From an uncultured Paludibaculum sp. (lineage in GTDB: Bacteria > Acidobacteriota > Terriglobia > Bryobacterales > Bryobacteraceae), in assembly GCF_963665245.1 (NCBI RefSeq), contig NZ_OY762269.1:186001-250000 (forward strand): 64,000 bases of DNA. The letters run 5' to 3'. The notes under the pieces were generated by a model. It worked only from the letters and a program-made list of their open reading frames with translations, did not search any database and was not told the origin of the DNA. The translations under genes were made by a program, and so were the position numbers. Within the stretch, counting starts at the first letter, position 1. Each line of letters starts with the position of its first letter. Below, in pieces: positions 7,978 to 17,557 of this stretch.

Positions 7978-10445
7978 GCGGCTGCAACTACTTCGAGAAG
8001 GATCCCTGTACTGCCTGCGATCCACGCGTGCCGGCGACTCCTCTTTCGCTCTACAACCCTCCAGGGCAGGGCGCCCTCAGATACCGCGCCGGGACGTTCA
8101 GCACCTTCCGGCAGGCCATGCTCGATGCCCTGGTCGTGCGTCCCGTCATCAGCCAGGATCCCGTCAACGCAACGGCTCGCTATCAGCTCACGACGCGCGA
8201 TGAGACTGACTTCGCTGTCGCGACGCTTGACCTCTGGGCCTACGTCTGCGATGTCCTCACGTTCTATCAGCAGGCCATTGCGAACGAGGCGTTTCTGCGC
8301 ACGGCAGTCCTTCGCGAGTCACTGGCACGGCAGGGCATGCTGTTGGGTTATAAACCGGCACGTGGCAAGAGCGCCACTGTATACGTCGCGTTCACGGCCG
8401 ACAAAGACACGCGCACCACGGTGCCGGCGGGGACGAAACTGCAATCGGTTCCCGCGGACGGCAGCCAGCCCGCGACCTTCGAAACCTCAGAATCTCTCCT
8501 CATCAGCACAGCAGCCAATCAGCCGCTGTTGATGGGCGCGCCCGTCGCGGCAACCTTCACCACGTCCGCGGAACTGAAGTCCGATCTGGGCGGTCCGGCT
8601 GTCGCTCCTGGCACCCGGCTGTTGTTCTACAAAGAGAGTCCGGCGGAGCGTTACGAGAACACGGTCGCAAAGGTGACTCCCACCACGCTGGGCAAGCGGG
8701 TGGAGTGGCTGGGCAATCTGGGCGGTAAAGCCATCACCAGCCTGAAGGTGGCCCGCATGGGCCGCAAGCTCCGTCTCTTTGGGGCTGCTGCGCCCGACAA
8801 GTATCTGGTGCCGGATAGCAGCAATCCACCCGTATTCACGGTCTCCAACACCGACTTCAGCTTTAGCGCCTCGAACATCGTTTCTCTCGACGGGACCTTT
8901 GAGAACATCTCCAGCGGCAGTCGCCTGCTGGTCGTACACGACAACGGCAGCAGCGTGCTCTCCTACGTCCGCACAGTTCAATCCGTCAGCCAGGGTAGCT
9001 CCGCGCGCGGACCAATCACCGGCGCCTGCACCACTCTCACCCTCGACAGCAACCTCGACGCATGCAGCGACATCCGCCACTACCAGCTCTTCGAGTTGAT
9101 CGGCGACGACCTCGTCTTCTTCCCCAATAGGCGTGCCGAGACCGTACTCAAGAACTCGACAAAGCTGTACCTGCTCGACGTCTCGGGCCTTGCCAAAGAT
9201 TCGCGCCTACTCGTGAAGTCGGGCGAGAAGACCCAACTTGTCCAAGTGACGCAAGTTGTCACGGAGTCGGGTGGCCCTCCCGACTCCGTGCTCATCACGC
9301 CGAAACTCGAGTTCGACTGTCCCGTCGCCACCACCGTCGTTTATGGCAATGTAGTCGCGGCTACGCACGGTGAAGCGCAGCAGGAGAAGATCCTCGGCAA
9401 TGGTGACGCTTCTTCAGAGTGGCAGGTGTTCAATCTGCCCGTGTCGCCCACCACCTACGTCGACGATCCCGCCGCGCCCACGGGTGCCGCCAGCACACTG
9501 CATGTCTACGTCAATGATCAGGAGTGGCACGAGGTGGACAGCTTCTACGCTCGCGGACCCTCCGATGCCATCTTCCAGACCTCCGTCGACGACAGCGGGA
9601 AAGAACAGGTGCGGTTCGGCGACGGACGCACTGGCCGCCGCGTGCCAACCGGTTCACAGAACGTTCGCGCCGTCATGCGGAAGGGCTTGGGCGTGGCGGG
9701 CAACGCCACCGCCGACACGGTCACCGCGATCCTCCAGTCGCGTCCGGGCATGAAGGCCGTCACGAATCCCGGTCCGGCCACCGGAGGCGCTGACGCCGAG
9801 ACGGCGGACTCCATCCGCCGGGCCGCCCCAGGCACGGTAGTGACCTTCGATCGCGCCGTCTCACTGAAGGACTACGAAGCTCTGACACTTGCCTATTTCC
9901 GCGGCGGTAAGGCGAAGGCGGCATGGGCCGACTTCGGCTCCAAACGAGGCGTCAAACTGACGGTCTCCCCGCCTGGCGGATCACCCCTCAGCGCCGTAGC
10001 CAAGGATCTGCGCTCCTATCTTGACCTGCACCGCGACCCGAACGTGCCGCTGTCCATATCGGAAGCCACGAAGGTTCCGTTCGTGCTTCGAGTCACTGTA
10101 CACGTGCTGGAAGGCTGGAAACAATCGGCGGTGATGGCGGCCGTTGAGATGGCTTGCGGCACCGCCACCGGCTTCCTCAGTTTCGACCGAATGCCCCTGG
10201 GCGACACTGTGTTCCAAAGTGCGATCCTGGCCCAATTCCAATCTGTGCCCGGAGTGGAATGGGTCTTCCTGCGCGGATTCTCCACATCGGTGCCCGACCA
10301 CGGCTTCCCGCCCGCCGCATCGAAAATGGATGCCGTCTTTGTGGGCCCCGACGAAGTCGGCTGGCCCGCTCTCGACGGTTCAACCACCACGCCCAGCATC
10401 GACATCATTTACCAGGGCGGAATTGCCGACGTGGAGGTGATCTAG
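7974..10445 (+). CDS. Putative baseplate assembly protein, gpJ/Afp11-like (second copy)
   Basis: This 823-residue protein shares the same core blocks as its neighbour: AGTFSTFRQAMLDAL, then ETDFAVATLDLWAYVCDVLTFYQQAIANEAFL (residues about 77-108), and further on VRFGDGRTGRRVPTG with a GLGVAGNATADTV stretch. A central insertion of several hundred residues with strand-rich, low-similarity sequence separates the blocks and may be surface-exposed. It begins within the last bases of the preceding gene (ATGA overlap at 7974-7977) and precedes the gpI-like gene by 2 nt. Two tandem divergent copies are usual in eCIS of the actinobacterial/cyanobacterial type, so this arrangement favours eCIS over a prophage tail. 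Confidence 0.83.
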   Translation: MSGCNYFEKDPCTACDPRVPATPLSLYNPPGQGALRYRAGTFSTFRQAMLDALVVRPVISQDPVNATARYQLTTRDETDFAVATLDLWAYVCDVLTFYQQAIANEAFLRTAVLRESLARQGMLLGYKPARGKSATVYVAFTADKDTRTTVPAGTKLQSVPADGSQPATFETSESLLISTAANQPLLMGAPVAATFTTSAELKSDLGGPAVAPGTRLLFYKESPAERYENTVAKVTPTTLGKRVEWLGNLGGKAITSLKVARMGRKLRLFGAAAPDKYLVPDSSNPPVFTVSNTDFSFSASNIVSLDGTFENISSGSRLLVVHDNGSSVLSYVRTVQSVSQGSSARGPITGACTTLTLDSNLDACSDIRHYQLFELIGDDLVFFPNRRAETVLKNSTKLYLLDVSGLAKDSRLLVKSGEKTQLVQVTQVVTESGGPPDSVLITPKLEFDCPVATTVVYGNVVAATHGEAQQEKILGNGDASSEWQVFNLPVSPTTYVDDPAAPTGAASTLHVYVNDQEWHEVDSFYARGPSDAIFQTSVDDSGKEQVRFGDGRTGRRVPTGSQNVRAVMRKGLGVAGNATADTVTAILQSRPGMKAVTNPGPATGGADAETADSIRRAAPGTVVTFDRAVSLKDYEALTLAYFRGGKAKAAWADFGSKRGVKLTVSPPGGSPLSAVAKDLRSYLDLHRDPNVPLSISEATKVPFVLRVTVHVLEGWKQSAVMAAVEMACGTATGFLSFDRMPLGDTVFQSAILAQFQSVPGVEWVFLRGFSTSVPDHGFPPAASKMDAVFVGPDEVGWPALDGSTTTPSIDIIYQGGIADVEVI

Positions 10446-10447
10446 TC

Positions 10448-12418
10448 ATGCCGCCCCGTTCCACTGACCTTTACGGCCTGCTCCCCGAATACCTCCGCCG
10501 TGCCGACTACGAGCGCGGCAAGCCACTGGAAGCCCTGCTGCAAGCGGCCGAGAAACAGGGGCAGATCGTCTACGACGACATCACGCGTCTCTGGAGCAAT
10601 TTCTTCGCTGAGACCTGTGACGACGCGCTGCTACCTTATCTCGCGGACCTCATCGCGCTCAACCTCATCGACGACGATCCCGCCAACAATCGCCGGGAAG
10701 TCGCGCGTACCATCGCCTACCGCCGCCGCAAGGGCACCGTCCCTCAATTGGAGACGATGGCCGGAGACGTCACCGGCTACTCCTGCCGCGTGGCGGAGTT
10801 CTTTGAACGCCTGCAGTGGAATCAGAGCATGATCCACTTCCGGAGCGATTGCCTGAACACTATCGACGTGCGCGATCGGTCAGCCTTGGCGCGCATCGGC
10901 GGAGCCTTCGATCGCTCACAGCACATCGCCGACCTACGCCCCTCTACGCAGAAGCGCGGCTGGCATAACATCCGCAAAATCGGCTTCTTCCTCTGGCGCC
11001 TGCGCGCCATTCCGCTCCGCGGCGTGGAAGCGAAACAGGTGCCGGCCAAGCCCGGTGCGTATCACTTCAACGCCCTGGGCCAGACGCTGCCGCTCTTCCA
11101 ATCACCTGACCCGCTGGAGCGCGGCGCCAGCGCGGATTGGCCCCGTACGGGGGAACACAACGTCATGGCTCCCATCGCGCCCTTCTGGTTTCGAGAGGAT
11201 CCCGCAGCTTACATCCATACACCGCTCGGCTTCACCATCTACCGGAACGGCGTGCCGGTGGCCTCGCCGATCATCCCAGCCAACCTCTGTGCGTGGGTCT
11301 CGCCGGATCCCAACAAGGTCGCAGTCGATGTCCGCCTGGGGCGTATCCTCTTTGGCACGGGCCTTCCGTTGCCTGCCGGCACAGTCGTCACCGTCGACGA
11401 CTACTTCGGCTTCAGTGGCAATGTCGGCGGTGGCGGCTATGATCGCCGATTCAGCAATCCAGGCGCTGACCTGATACAGGTGTCCAAGGCCGGTGCGGTC
11501 AAGACCGTCTCCGACGCGCTCGCACTGCTCGCCGCCTCCACGGCGCCAGTCCGCATCGTCGAGATTACGGACAGCCGGACCTACGCCGAGCCGAAGAGCT
11601 GGCAACTCCCCGCGTCCTTCACCACTCTCATCGTGCGTGCCGCCAGCGGCCAGCGGCCCACCGTGGTACTGTCCGCCACACAGCAGGCTTTCCTCGGCCC
11701 CACGGCCGGCCAGCATCTGGAAGTCAGCGGCATTCAGTTTACGGGCACAGGCCGCCCGCTCACGATCCCACAGGGCGTCGCGACTGTGAGCTTCCAGGAC
11801 TGCACCATCGATCCCGGCGGCGGCACCGGTGAAGACGGAGTAACGGCACGGCCCGCTGGCGTTACCCTGCAGGTGCAGTCTCCAGGCAATGGCGTCCAAC
11901 TCGCGCTGGACCATTGCCTCGCCGGTGCTCTGAACCTACCAGACGCCATGGATTGCCTCACCATCAGCGATTCCGTCATCGATGCCCAGCCGTTTGGAAC
12001 AACCGCCTTGGCGGCGGGACCGCCCGCCGTGGTGCTACGGTCTACGATCCTCGGCGACTTCCGCTGTGTCCGGTTGGAAGCGAGCGAGGCGCTCATTCGC
12101 GGCACTACCAAGGTGCTGATGCGCCAGGAAGGCTGCGTCCGCTTCAGCTATTTCGGCCCGGGTTCCGACGTTCCGCGCCGCTACGAGTGCGCGCCGCCCG
12201 CCCCGCCGCCCGTGTTTACCACAACCCTGTTTGGGGCCCCAGGCTACACTCAGTTGGCGCTCGATTGCCCCGCCTCCATCGCCACCGGCGGTGAGGACGG
12301 CCGCGAAATCGGCGTCTGGGCCTCGCTCGGAGCCCCACGCCGCCTGGAGCACCTCAACCTGCGCCTGGCCGAATACCTGCCCGCCGGCCTGCAGCCGGCC
12401 ATCGTTTTTGTGACTTGA
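10448..12418 (+). CDS. gpI-like tail protein with C-terminal beta-helix domain
   Basis: The ATG at 10448 follows the preceding stop by 2 nt; the frame is open further upstream but that part overlaps the gpJ-like gene. Residues 1 to about 180 are a tail-protein I domain: LYGLLPEYLRRADYERGKPLEALL, then LPYLADLIALNLID, then RRKGTVPQLETMAGDVTGY. The remaining 470 residues are different: a linker, then from about residue 330 a series of short strands that reads like a right-handed beta-helix (VRIVEITDSRTY, TTLIVRAASGQ, LEVSGIQFTG, VSFQDCTI). gpI caps the baseplate periphery, so the beta-helix may attach or form part of the fibre. The total, 656 residues, is much longer than phage gpI (about 180). 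Confidence 0.78.
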   Translation: MPPRSTDLYGLLPEYLRRADYERGKPLEALLQAAEKQGQIVYDDITRLWSNFFAETCDDALLPYLADLIALNLIDDDPANNRREVARTIAYRRRKGTVPQLETMAGDVTGYSCRVAEFFERLQWNQSMIHFRSDCLNTIDVRDRSALARIGGAFDRSQHIADLRPSTQKRGWHNIRKIGFFLWRLRAIPLRGVEAKQVPAKPGAYHFNALGQTLPLFQSPDPLERGASADWPRTGEHNVMAPIAPFWFREDPAAYIHTPLGFTIYRNGVPVASPIIPANLCAWVSPDPNKVAVDVRLGRILFGTGLPLPAGTVVTVDDYFGFSGNVGGGGYDRRFSNPGADLIQVSKAGAVKTVSDALALLAASTAPVRIVEITDSRTYAEPKSWQLPASFTTLIVRAASGQRPTVVLSATQQAFLGPTAGQHLEVSGIQFTGTGRPLTIPQGVATVSFQDCTIDPGGGTGEDGVTARPAGVTLQVQSPGNGVQLALDHCLAGALNLPDAMDCLTISDSVIDAQPFGTTALAAGPPAVVLRSTILGDFRCVRLEASEALIRGTTKVLMRQEGCVRFSYFGPGSDVPRRYECAPPAPPPVFTTTLFGAPGYTQLALDCPASIATGGEDGREIGVWASLGAPRRLEHLNLRLAEYLPAGLQPAIVFVT

Positions 12419-12433
12419 GCGAGGAGATTCACC

Positions 12434-15400
12434 ATGAATGGCGATTTCAGCCGATTGACGTTTGATGCCCGGAACCACTACTCCGCAGTTCTGCAGCAAC
12501 AGGGCCGCGTCGGCCTCGATGCCGACTGGAACAACATGGTGGAGATCATCCTGCGCCGCCTGGCCGTCGAGACTGTCGACGTCATCGGCAAGTGTGGACG
12601 CCCGCAGGACCCGGCCGTAGGCGGCTTCAAAGTCACGGTTCCCTCTGGTCCCAAGATGGAGTTCTCCAAGGGGCGCTTCTACGCTGGAGGACTGCTGGCC
12701 GAGAATGCCAAACAGCGCGACTACAACCAACAGCCAGACTGGCCCGTCTGGCAGAAGGCCGAGTGGGAGGCCGTCTTCGGTGCGGGCTCCTGGCTTGGCT
12801 TTGATCCAACCAAGATCACGGGTGCCCGCCGCGATCTGGTCTATCTCGAGGTCTGGGACCGTCATGTCACCGCGCTCAACGAGGAGGCTCTCCGCGACGC
12901 CTCCAATCGCACGGCTGACTTCCCCGACGCGCCCGTCGATGCCTCCTGGGTTCGCGAGCGCGCTCTAGGGGGGCCTGATACCTGCACTCGCCTCCGTACC
13001 GTTGCCCAGGTGAAGCTCTATGCCGGCATCGGCAACGTGGCCGACTGTGGTGCTGCCTGCGCCAAGCTGGAGGCTGACCGGCCGCCGAAGACGCGCGGCA
13101 CCATGCAGCTCTTTGTGCTCTCCACCCCACCCGTCAATAAACCCTGCGAAGAGCCGCAGACCGGCGGCTATGGCGGAGCCGAGAATCGCCTCTATCGTGT
13201 CCAGATCCACGATCCCGGACCCGCCGGCACCGCCACCTTCAAATGGTCCACCGAGAACGGCGCCTTCACCGTCCGCGTCATGGAAGACGCGAAGCAGAAG
13301 ATCCCGGCCGGCACCGCCATCACAATTCAATCCTTGGGCAACGACCAGGTCATCCAATTGCACAAGGGCGACTGGGTGGAACTCTGCGGTGAAGAGACCG
13401 AACTGGGCGGCTTCCGCAACCCCGTCGCGCAGATCACCGACGCGCCTGTCGCCAAACCAGACGGTATGTTCACGGTGAAGCTCTCAGCCGCGGTCGTCGT
13501 ACCCAGCGCACCCTTCCTGCGCCGCTGGGATGCTCCGGTGAAGATCATCACACTGAATGTCGCGAACCAACTCGACGACGGCAGTGGACTCAACGTGAAG
13601 TTCTTCGATGAGAACGGCGGCCTCACTGGAGTGCAGTATTTTCACGACCTCGACTATTGGGTTTGGTCCGCCCGTGTCGGCACGCGCGATGTGGAACCGC
13701 AGGCTCTGGTCGATGCACCACAGCCCGTGCGAGGCATCGAACGGCACTACTGCTGTCTTGCGCTCATCGATTGGACCAGCGGCACGGCCCTGACGCCGAA
13801 GCAGGTGATCGACTGCGCGCCTGAGTTCCCTCCGCTTACCGATCTGCCGGAAGGCGGCGACTGCGGCTGTTGCTGCACTATCACCGTCGGCGACGGCAAA
13901 ACCAGCCACGGTCAGTTCCAGACCATTGTCGAAGCCATCACCAATCTTCCGCCTTGGGTTGATGAGAAAACACCCACGGCCGTCATCTGCATCCAGCAGG
14001 GTACCTACAATCTGCCCGGCATTCTTCCGCTCATCCGCGACAAGGTCATCATCCGGGGTTGTGGGCCGGGCACCATCGTCCGAACACCCGTAGGCGGCTT
14101 TCTCCTCAAAGACCGCAATCGCGTCGTCATCACCGGTGTTCAGTTCGAGGAACTGCTCGAACAACCCGCCGTCCTCGTCTCGAACGGCCGTGAGATACAG
14201 ATTCGCGACAACTCTTTCGTCGCCCTGGACAAGGCCAAGACCCCCTGTGTCGCCTTGGCCGGCAACCAGATCCGGTTCACTGGCAATCAAGTCAATGGAA
14301 TCGAGGGCAACCATGAAGCCGATAGCGGGCTATTTGTCACCGGCTTCACCGATGACATGGAGATCCGCTGCAACTCTTTCGGGCCATACCTTGCCGGCGG
14401 CATCCTGATCGACCAGGAGAAGTCCGACGATACGAAACTCTCCACGGCGCGAAACATCCTCATCGACGGCAATCACTTCCTGAGCTTGGCCGGACCAGCC
14501 ATCTTCTCCACAGGCTTGAACCTCGATTTGGCGGACGTCCGCATTCAGAACAACTCCATTGTCTCCAGCGGCCGTGGCAAGACCGTCCGTTCGACCATCG
14601 TCGCGCCAGGACTCATCGAGCTTCAGGACGTTCGTCATGTAGCCATCGTCGACAACGACATTGTCCGCAACAATATCGCCGAATCCACGGCCATTCTGTT
14701 GGGCACTGCGGCGGGTGCCGTCATCCGGAACAACCGCGTCCAGGGCAATGGCGTCGAGAACGATCGCCGGGCCCAGATGGGGGTCTACGTCGCCAACGCC
14801 ATTCCCTCCAGCGACGATGGCGTCACCATTGACGACTGGCCCGCTCTCGATATCAGCGGCAACCAGATCCACACCGAGTTTGGCACCACCGTCTATGCTG
14901 CCGGTTTCGGACGTATGCGAGTTACTGGCAATACCCTGACGCGCGTCGGACTCAACCTGGCGGAACTCAAGCTTGCCTCCACGGTTCAGATCAACAACTC
15001 TGGTGTCGACGAGTTCAAAGCCGGAGCCGCGGGATTCGCGGCCCTTTCGTCCAACTATGCCGTCTACGTGCCCACCGTTGAGGCGCAGGCCCAGGCAATT
15101 CCGATGGTCGGCGGCGAGGTCCTGTTTGCCCACAATCAGTGCACACTTGTAGTCGCCAAGCCTGGCCAAGGGGACGGCCCATCATTCATCTCCGTTCGCA
15201 TCCAGTGTCTGGATGATCTCGGCTTTCACGCCAACCAGCTGCGCATCCGGCTAAACAAAGACGTACGCATCGACACGAATGCGTCGCTGGAGGCCACCAC
15301 CTTGCGCATCACCGACAACCGTTTTGTCGAAAGCCCTGTTGAGTCCTTCCGTTTCTCCTGTCGAGGAAAAGGGGAACTCCTCACCGCCACAGGCAACCAG

Positions 15401-16036
15401 TCCACACATTGCCTCGACTTTAGCGGTGGCCTCACCGCCATCAATCTGAACCTGATTCGCCCGCAGTTGGCCACCATCCTGAAGTGTGCCGCCGTGAACT
15501 TCCCCACTACGACGCAACCCGCGCCGCCTGTCACTGCCGGCATCGTGGTCCTCGACGCTCCCCTCTCAATCCAGGCCATAGGCCAGGAGGACCTGACGAA
15601 GCGTGCCACGCGCCTCGCCAAGCTGGCGAAGGCCGAGGAGGATCCGCGGCGCCGCACCCAGTTGCTCTACCAGGCAGCTGTCGCGCAAACCGGGAAAGAC
15701 CGGCTGGAGGCGGCCGGCAAGGTCGCGAAGACCGACGCTAATGCCTTCATCCTCCAGGTGAACGTGTCGCGCGCCGACGGCAAGCCGCCCAAGGGCTTCA
15801 TGGTCTCCATCAGCGACGCAGCGGGCAAACTGAAAGACCGGCGTCCCGCCGTCGCCGTCAACGACCAGGGCTCCGCCATCTTTACCTTGCCTGCCGGCGA
15901 GTTTCCAGATCTGGCGAAAGACAAACTCCCCATCTTCGTCCGCGTGACTGATGCTACTGGAGCCGAAGTTCCCACTCAGAGCGCCGGTATCCCCTTCGAA
16001 ACTGGCAAGGTGGCCATCGTGGTGGTGACGGCATAG
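12434..16036 (+). CDS. DUF6519 / right-handed beta-helix fibre-like protein
   Basis: At 1200 residues this is the last and largest gene of the injection-system operon. The first 45 residues (MNGDFSRLTFDARNHYSAVL, then QGRVGLDADWNN) match the start of DUF6519 proteins found in such loci. A CGCCC cluster sits near residue 477. From there to about residue 980 the protein is a right-handed beta-helix with repeated N/G-turn strands (ITGVQFEEL, IQIRDNSFVAL, ALAGNQIRFTGNQVNG). The last 170 residues contain a charged helix and then a compact beta domain. The RBS AGGAG lies 7 nt before the ATG. Position and architecture suggest a tail fibre or receptor-binding part; the target is unknown. Confidence 0.72.
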   Translation: MNGDFSRLTFDARNHYSAVLQQQGRVGLDADWNNMVEIILRRLAVETVDVIGKCGRPQDPAVGGFKVTVPSGPKMEFSKGRFYAGGLLAENAKQRDYNQQPDWPVWQKAEWEAVFGAGSWLGFDPTKITGARRDLVYLEVWDRHVTALNEEALRDASNRTADFPDAPVDASWVRERALGGPDTCTRLRTVAQVKLYAGIGNVADCGAACAKLEADRPPKTRGTMQLFVLSTPPVNKPCEEPQTGGYGGAENRLYRVQIHDPGPAGTATFKWSTENGAFTVRVMEDAKQKIPAGTAITIQSLGNDQVIQLHKGDWVELCGEETELGGFRNPVAQITDAPVAKPDGMFTVKLSAAVVVPSAPFLRRWDAPVKIITLNVANQLDDGSGLNVKFFDENGGLTGVQYFHDLDYWVWSARVGTRDVEPQALVDAPQPVRGIERHYCCLALIDWTSGTALTPKQVIDCAPEFPPLTDLPEGGDCGCCCTITVGDGKTSHGQFQTIVEAITNLPPWVDEKTPTAVICIQQGTYNLPGILPLIRDKVIIRGCGPGTIVRTPVGGFLLKDRNRVVITGVQFEELLEQPAVLVSNGREIQIRDNSFVALDKAKTPCVALAGNQIRFTGNQVNGIEGNHEADSGLFVTGFTDDMEIRCNSFGPYLAGGILIDQEKSDDTKLSTARNILIDGNHFLSLAGPAIFSTGLNLDLADVRIQNNSIVSSGRGKTVRSTIVAPGLIELQDVRHVAIVDNDIVRNNIAESTAILLGTAAGAVIRNNRVQGNGVENDRRAQMGVYVANAIPSSDDGVTIDDWPALDISGNQIHTEFGTTVYAAGFGRMRVTGNTLTRVGLNLAELKLASTVQINNSGVDEFKAGAAGFAALSSNYAVYVPTVEAQAQAIPMVGGEVLFAHNQCTLVVAKPGQGDGPSFISVRIQCLDDLGFHANQLRIRLNKDVRIDTNASLEATTLRITDNRFVESPVESFRFSCRGKGELLTATGNQSTHCLDFSGGLTAINLNLIRPQLATILKCAAVNFPTTTQPAPPVTAGIVVLDAPLSIQAIGQEDLTKRATRLAKLAKAEEDPRRRTQLLYQAAVAQTGKDRLEAAGKVAKTDANAFILQVNVSRADGKPPKGFMVSISDAAGKLKDRRPAVAVNDQGSAIFTLPAGEFPDLAKDKLPIFVRVTDATGAEVPTQSAGIPFETGKVAIVVVTA

Positions 16037-16055
16037 TAGCCGCCGCGGCCCACAA

Positions 16056-16069
16056 CCCCCTAACGGGGG
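16056..16069 (+). terminator. GC hairpin after the injection-system operon
   Basis: A stem of five C and five G bases around a TAAC loop lies about 20 nt past the stop of the last operon gene. There is no T-run after it, so it may be a weak or Rho-assisted terminator, or chance. It is the only hairpin seen in the gap before dps. Confidence 0.3.
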
Positions 16070-16238
16070 TGTTGCCGAAACGCGAGCTCTCACAGAATGG
16101 GGACATGGATTGCAGTGATCCAGCTCCCTGGGCCACTGCCGGATCGTGGAGGGCCGCCGCCACATCGGGCAGCGCCATCCGTCTCAGTGCAGACGAACAG
16201 CCGCTGGCGAAGCCTACTATCTCAGGAGCTCTATTTCA

Positions 16239-16745
16239 ATGACTACCCGCACAATCAACCCCGCCGCTATTCCATCGACGGAGTTCTTCACTCCCGATGC
16301 TGTCGATGAGATTTCCCGGTCGCTGCAGGCCCTGCTCGCCGACTGCTTCGCCCTCTACATCAAAACCAAGAACTTTCACTGGCACATGACCGGCAGGCAC
16401 TTTCGCGACTACCATCTGTTGCTCGACGAACAGGCTGGCCAGATCTTCGCCATCACCGACGACATCGCCGAGCGCGCGCGCAAGCTCGGTGGCCCTGCCA
16501 TCCATTCCATTGGTGAGATTGCGCGCCTGCAGCGGCTGAAGGACAACAACGCCGGATCTGTGAGCCCCCTCGACATGCTCACCGAACTCTGCACTGACAA
16601 CCGTATCCTGGCGAATGAACTCCGCGCCTCGCATGAGATCTGCGACCGGCACAACGATGTCGCCACCGCCAGTCTGATTGAGGTCTGGATCGACGAGGCC
16701 GAACGCCGTGCCTGGTTCCTGGCCGAGACAGTCCGCGATTGCTGA
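16239..16745 (+). CDS. dps: Dps-family ferritin-like DNA protection protein
   Basis: This 168-residue protein is a Dps miniferritin: it oxidises and stores iron with hydrogen peroxide and shields DNA in stress. The ferroxidase ligands lie in the expected spacing: H47 in FHWHM, H59, D63, then D74 and E78 in the DDIAERA stretch, followed by KLGG. The start at 16239 gives a family-like N-terminus and is preceded by AGGAG 11 nt upstream; a longer frame reaching upstream to 16146 lacks family similarity. It stands about 200 nt after the injection operon and is probably transcribed separately. Confidence 0.9.
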   Translation: MTTRTINPAAIPSTEFFTPDAVDEISRSLQALLADCFALYIKTKNFHWHMTGRHFRDYHLLLDEQAGQIFAITDDIAERARKLGGPAIHSIGEIARLQRLKDNNAGSVSPLDMLTELCTDNRILANELRASHEICDRHNDVATASLIEVWIDEAERRAWFLAETVRDC

Positions 16746-16797
16746 ACATGGCCGGAAGTTGCCCGAACATCCAGACGCCGGGTCGCCGGAGATGGCG

Positions 16798-17511
16798 ATG
16801 AGCGCGGCGGCACAGCCGTCCGGTGCACCCGCGGCTCAGCCCGATCGCTCCGCCGCGTTGGTCGTCGCGTTGTTGCTCCTTACCTTCGGCACTGGCTTGA
16901 TCGATGCGGTGAGCTTCCTCGGGCTCGGCCATATCTTCACGGCGAACATGACGGGAAATATCGTCTTTCTGGGCTTTGCATCCGCCGGAGTACCTGGCCT
17001 GTCGATTGTCCGCTCTCTGACTTCTCTCGGTTCGTTCCTCCTTGGGGCGGTGGCCGGAGGCCGTTTTGCGCAGGCCTTTGCGTCAATATCGAAGCGGCGC
17101 TGGCTTTTCGTCTCCACATTGACTGAGGCTGCACTGCTGGGAGCGGCGTTGCTCGCCGCCGACGGTTTCGACATCCGCTCCGGCGCGCCGCCGCAACGTC
17201 TGTACGTCGTCATCGTGACCACAGCCGTAGCCATGGGTATGCGCAATGCCACCATTCGCCGCCTGGCCGTGCCGGATCTCACGACGACGGTTCTTACACT
17301 CACACTCACTGGCATCGCCGCCGACTCGGCGCTCGCCGGTGGCTCCCATCCCCGGCTCAACCGCCGTCTGGCGGCCGTCCTCCTGATGTTCGCTGGAGCC
17401 GCTGCTGGCGCCTTCCTCCTCAACTACGGATTAGCCGCGCCGTTGGGCCTCTGTCTGGTCTCCACGTTGGCCGCCGGTACCGCTTTCCGGTCGGCATCGC
17501 TAGAGAAGTAG
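16798..17511 (+). CDS. YoaK/DUF1275-family integral membrane protein
   Basis: This protein of about 237 residues is almost entirely hydrophobic, with five to six predicted membrane segments. The first has GLIDAVSFLGLGHIFTANMTGN, which is the most conserved block of the DUF1275 family (function unknown, sometimes called YoaK). The ATG at 16798 was chosen because CCGGAG stands 6 nt before it; ATG at 16792 is equally possible, and the longer frame upstream overlaps dps. It follows dps by about 50 nt and may be co-transcribed. No regulatory site is seen. Confidence 0.78.
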   Translation: MSAAAQPSGAPAAQPDRSAALVVALLLLTFGTGLIDAVSFLGLGHIFTANMTGNIVFLGFASAGVPGLSIVRSLTSLGSFLLGAVAGGRFAQAFASISKRRWLFVSTLTEAALLGAALLAADGFDIRSGAPPQRLYVVIVTTAVAMGMRNATIRRLAVPDLTTTVLTLTLTGIAADSALAGGSHPRLNRRLAAVLLMFAGAAAGAFLLNYGLAAPLGLCLVSTLAAGTAFRSASLEK

Positions 17512-17557
17512 AAGCCCGAAGGCCCCAGCCCGCTTGAGCCCGCGCTCGGATTCCGTC

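Noticed and set aside
10154..10447. N-terminal extension of the gpI-like frame overlapping the second gpJ-like gene.
   Set aside because: The gpI domain begins at ATG 10448, and the extension is an out-of-frame reading of the upstream gene.
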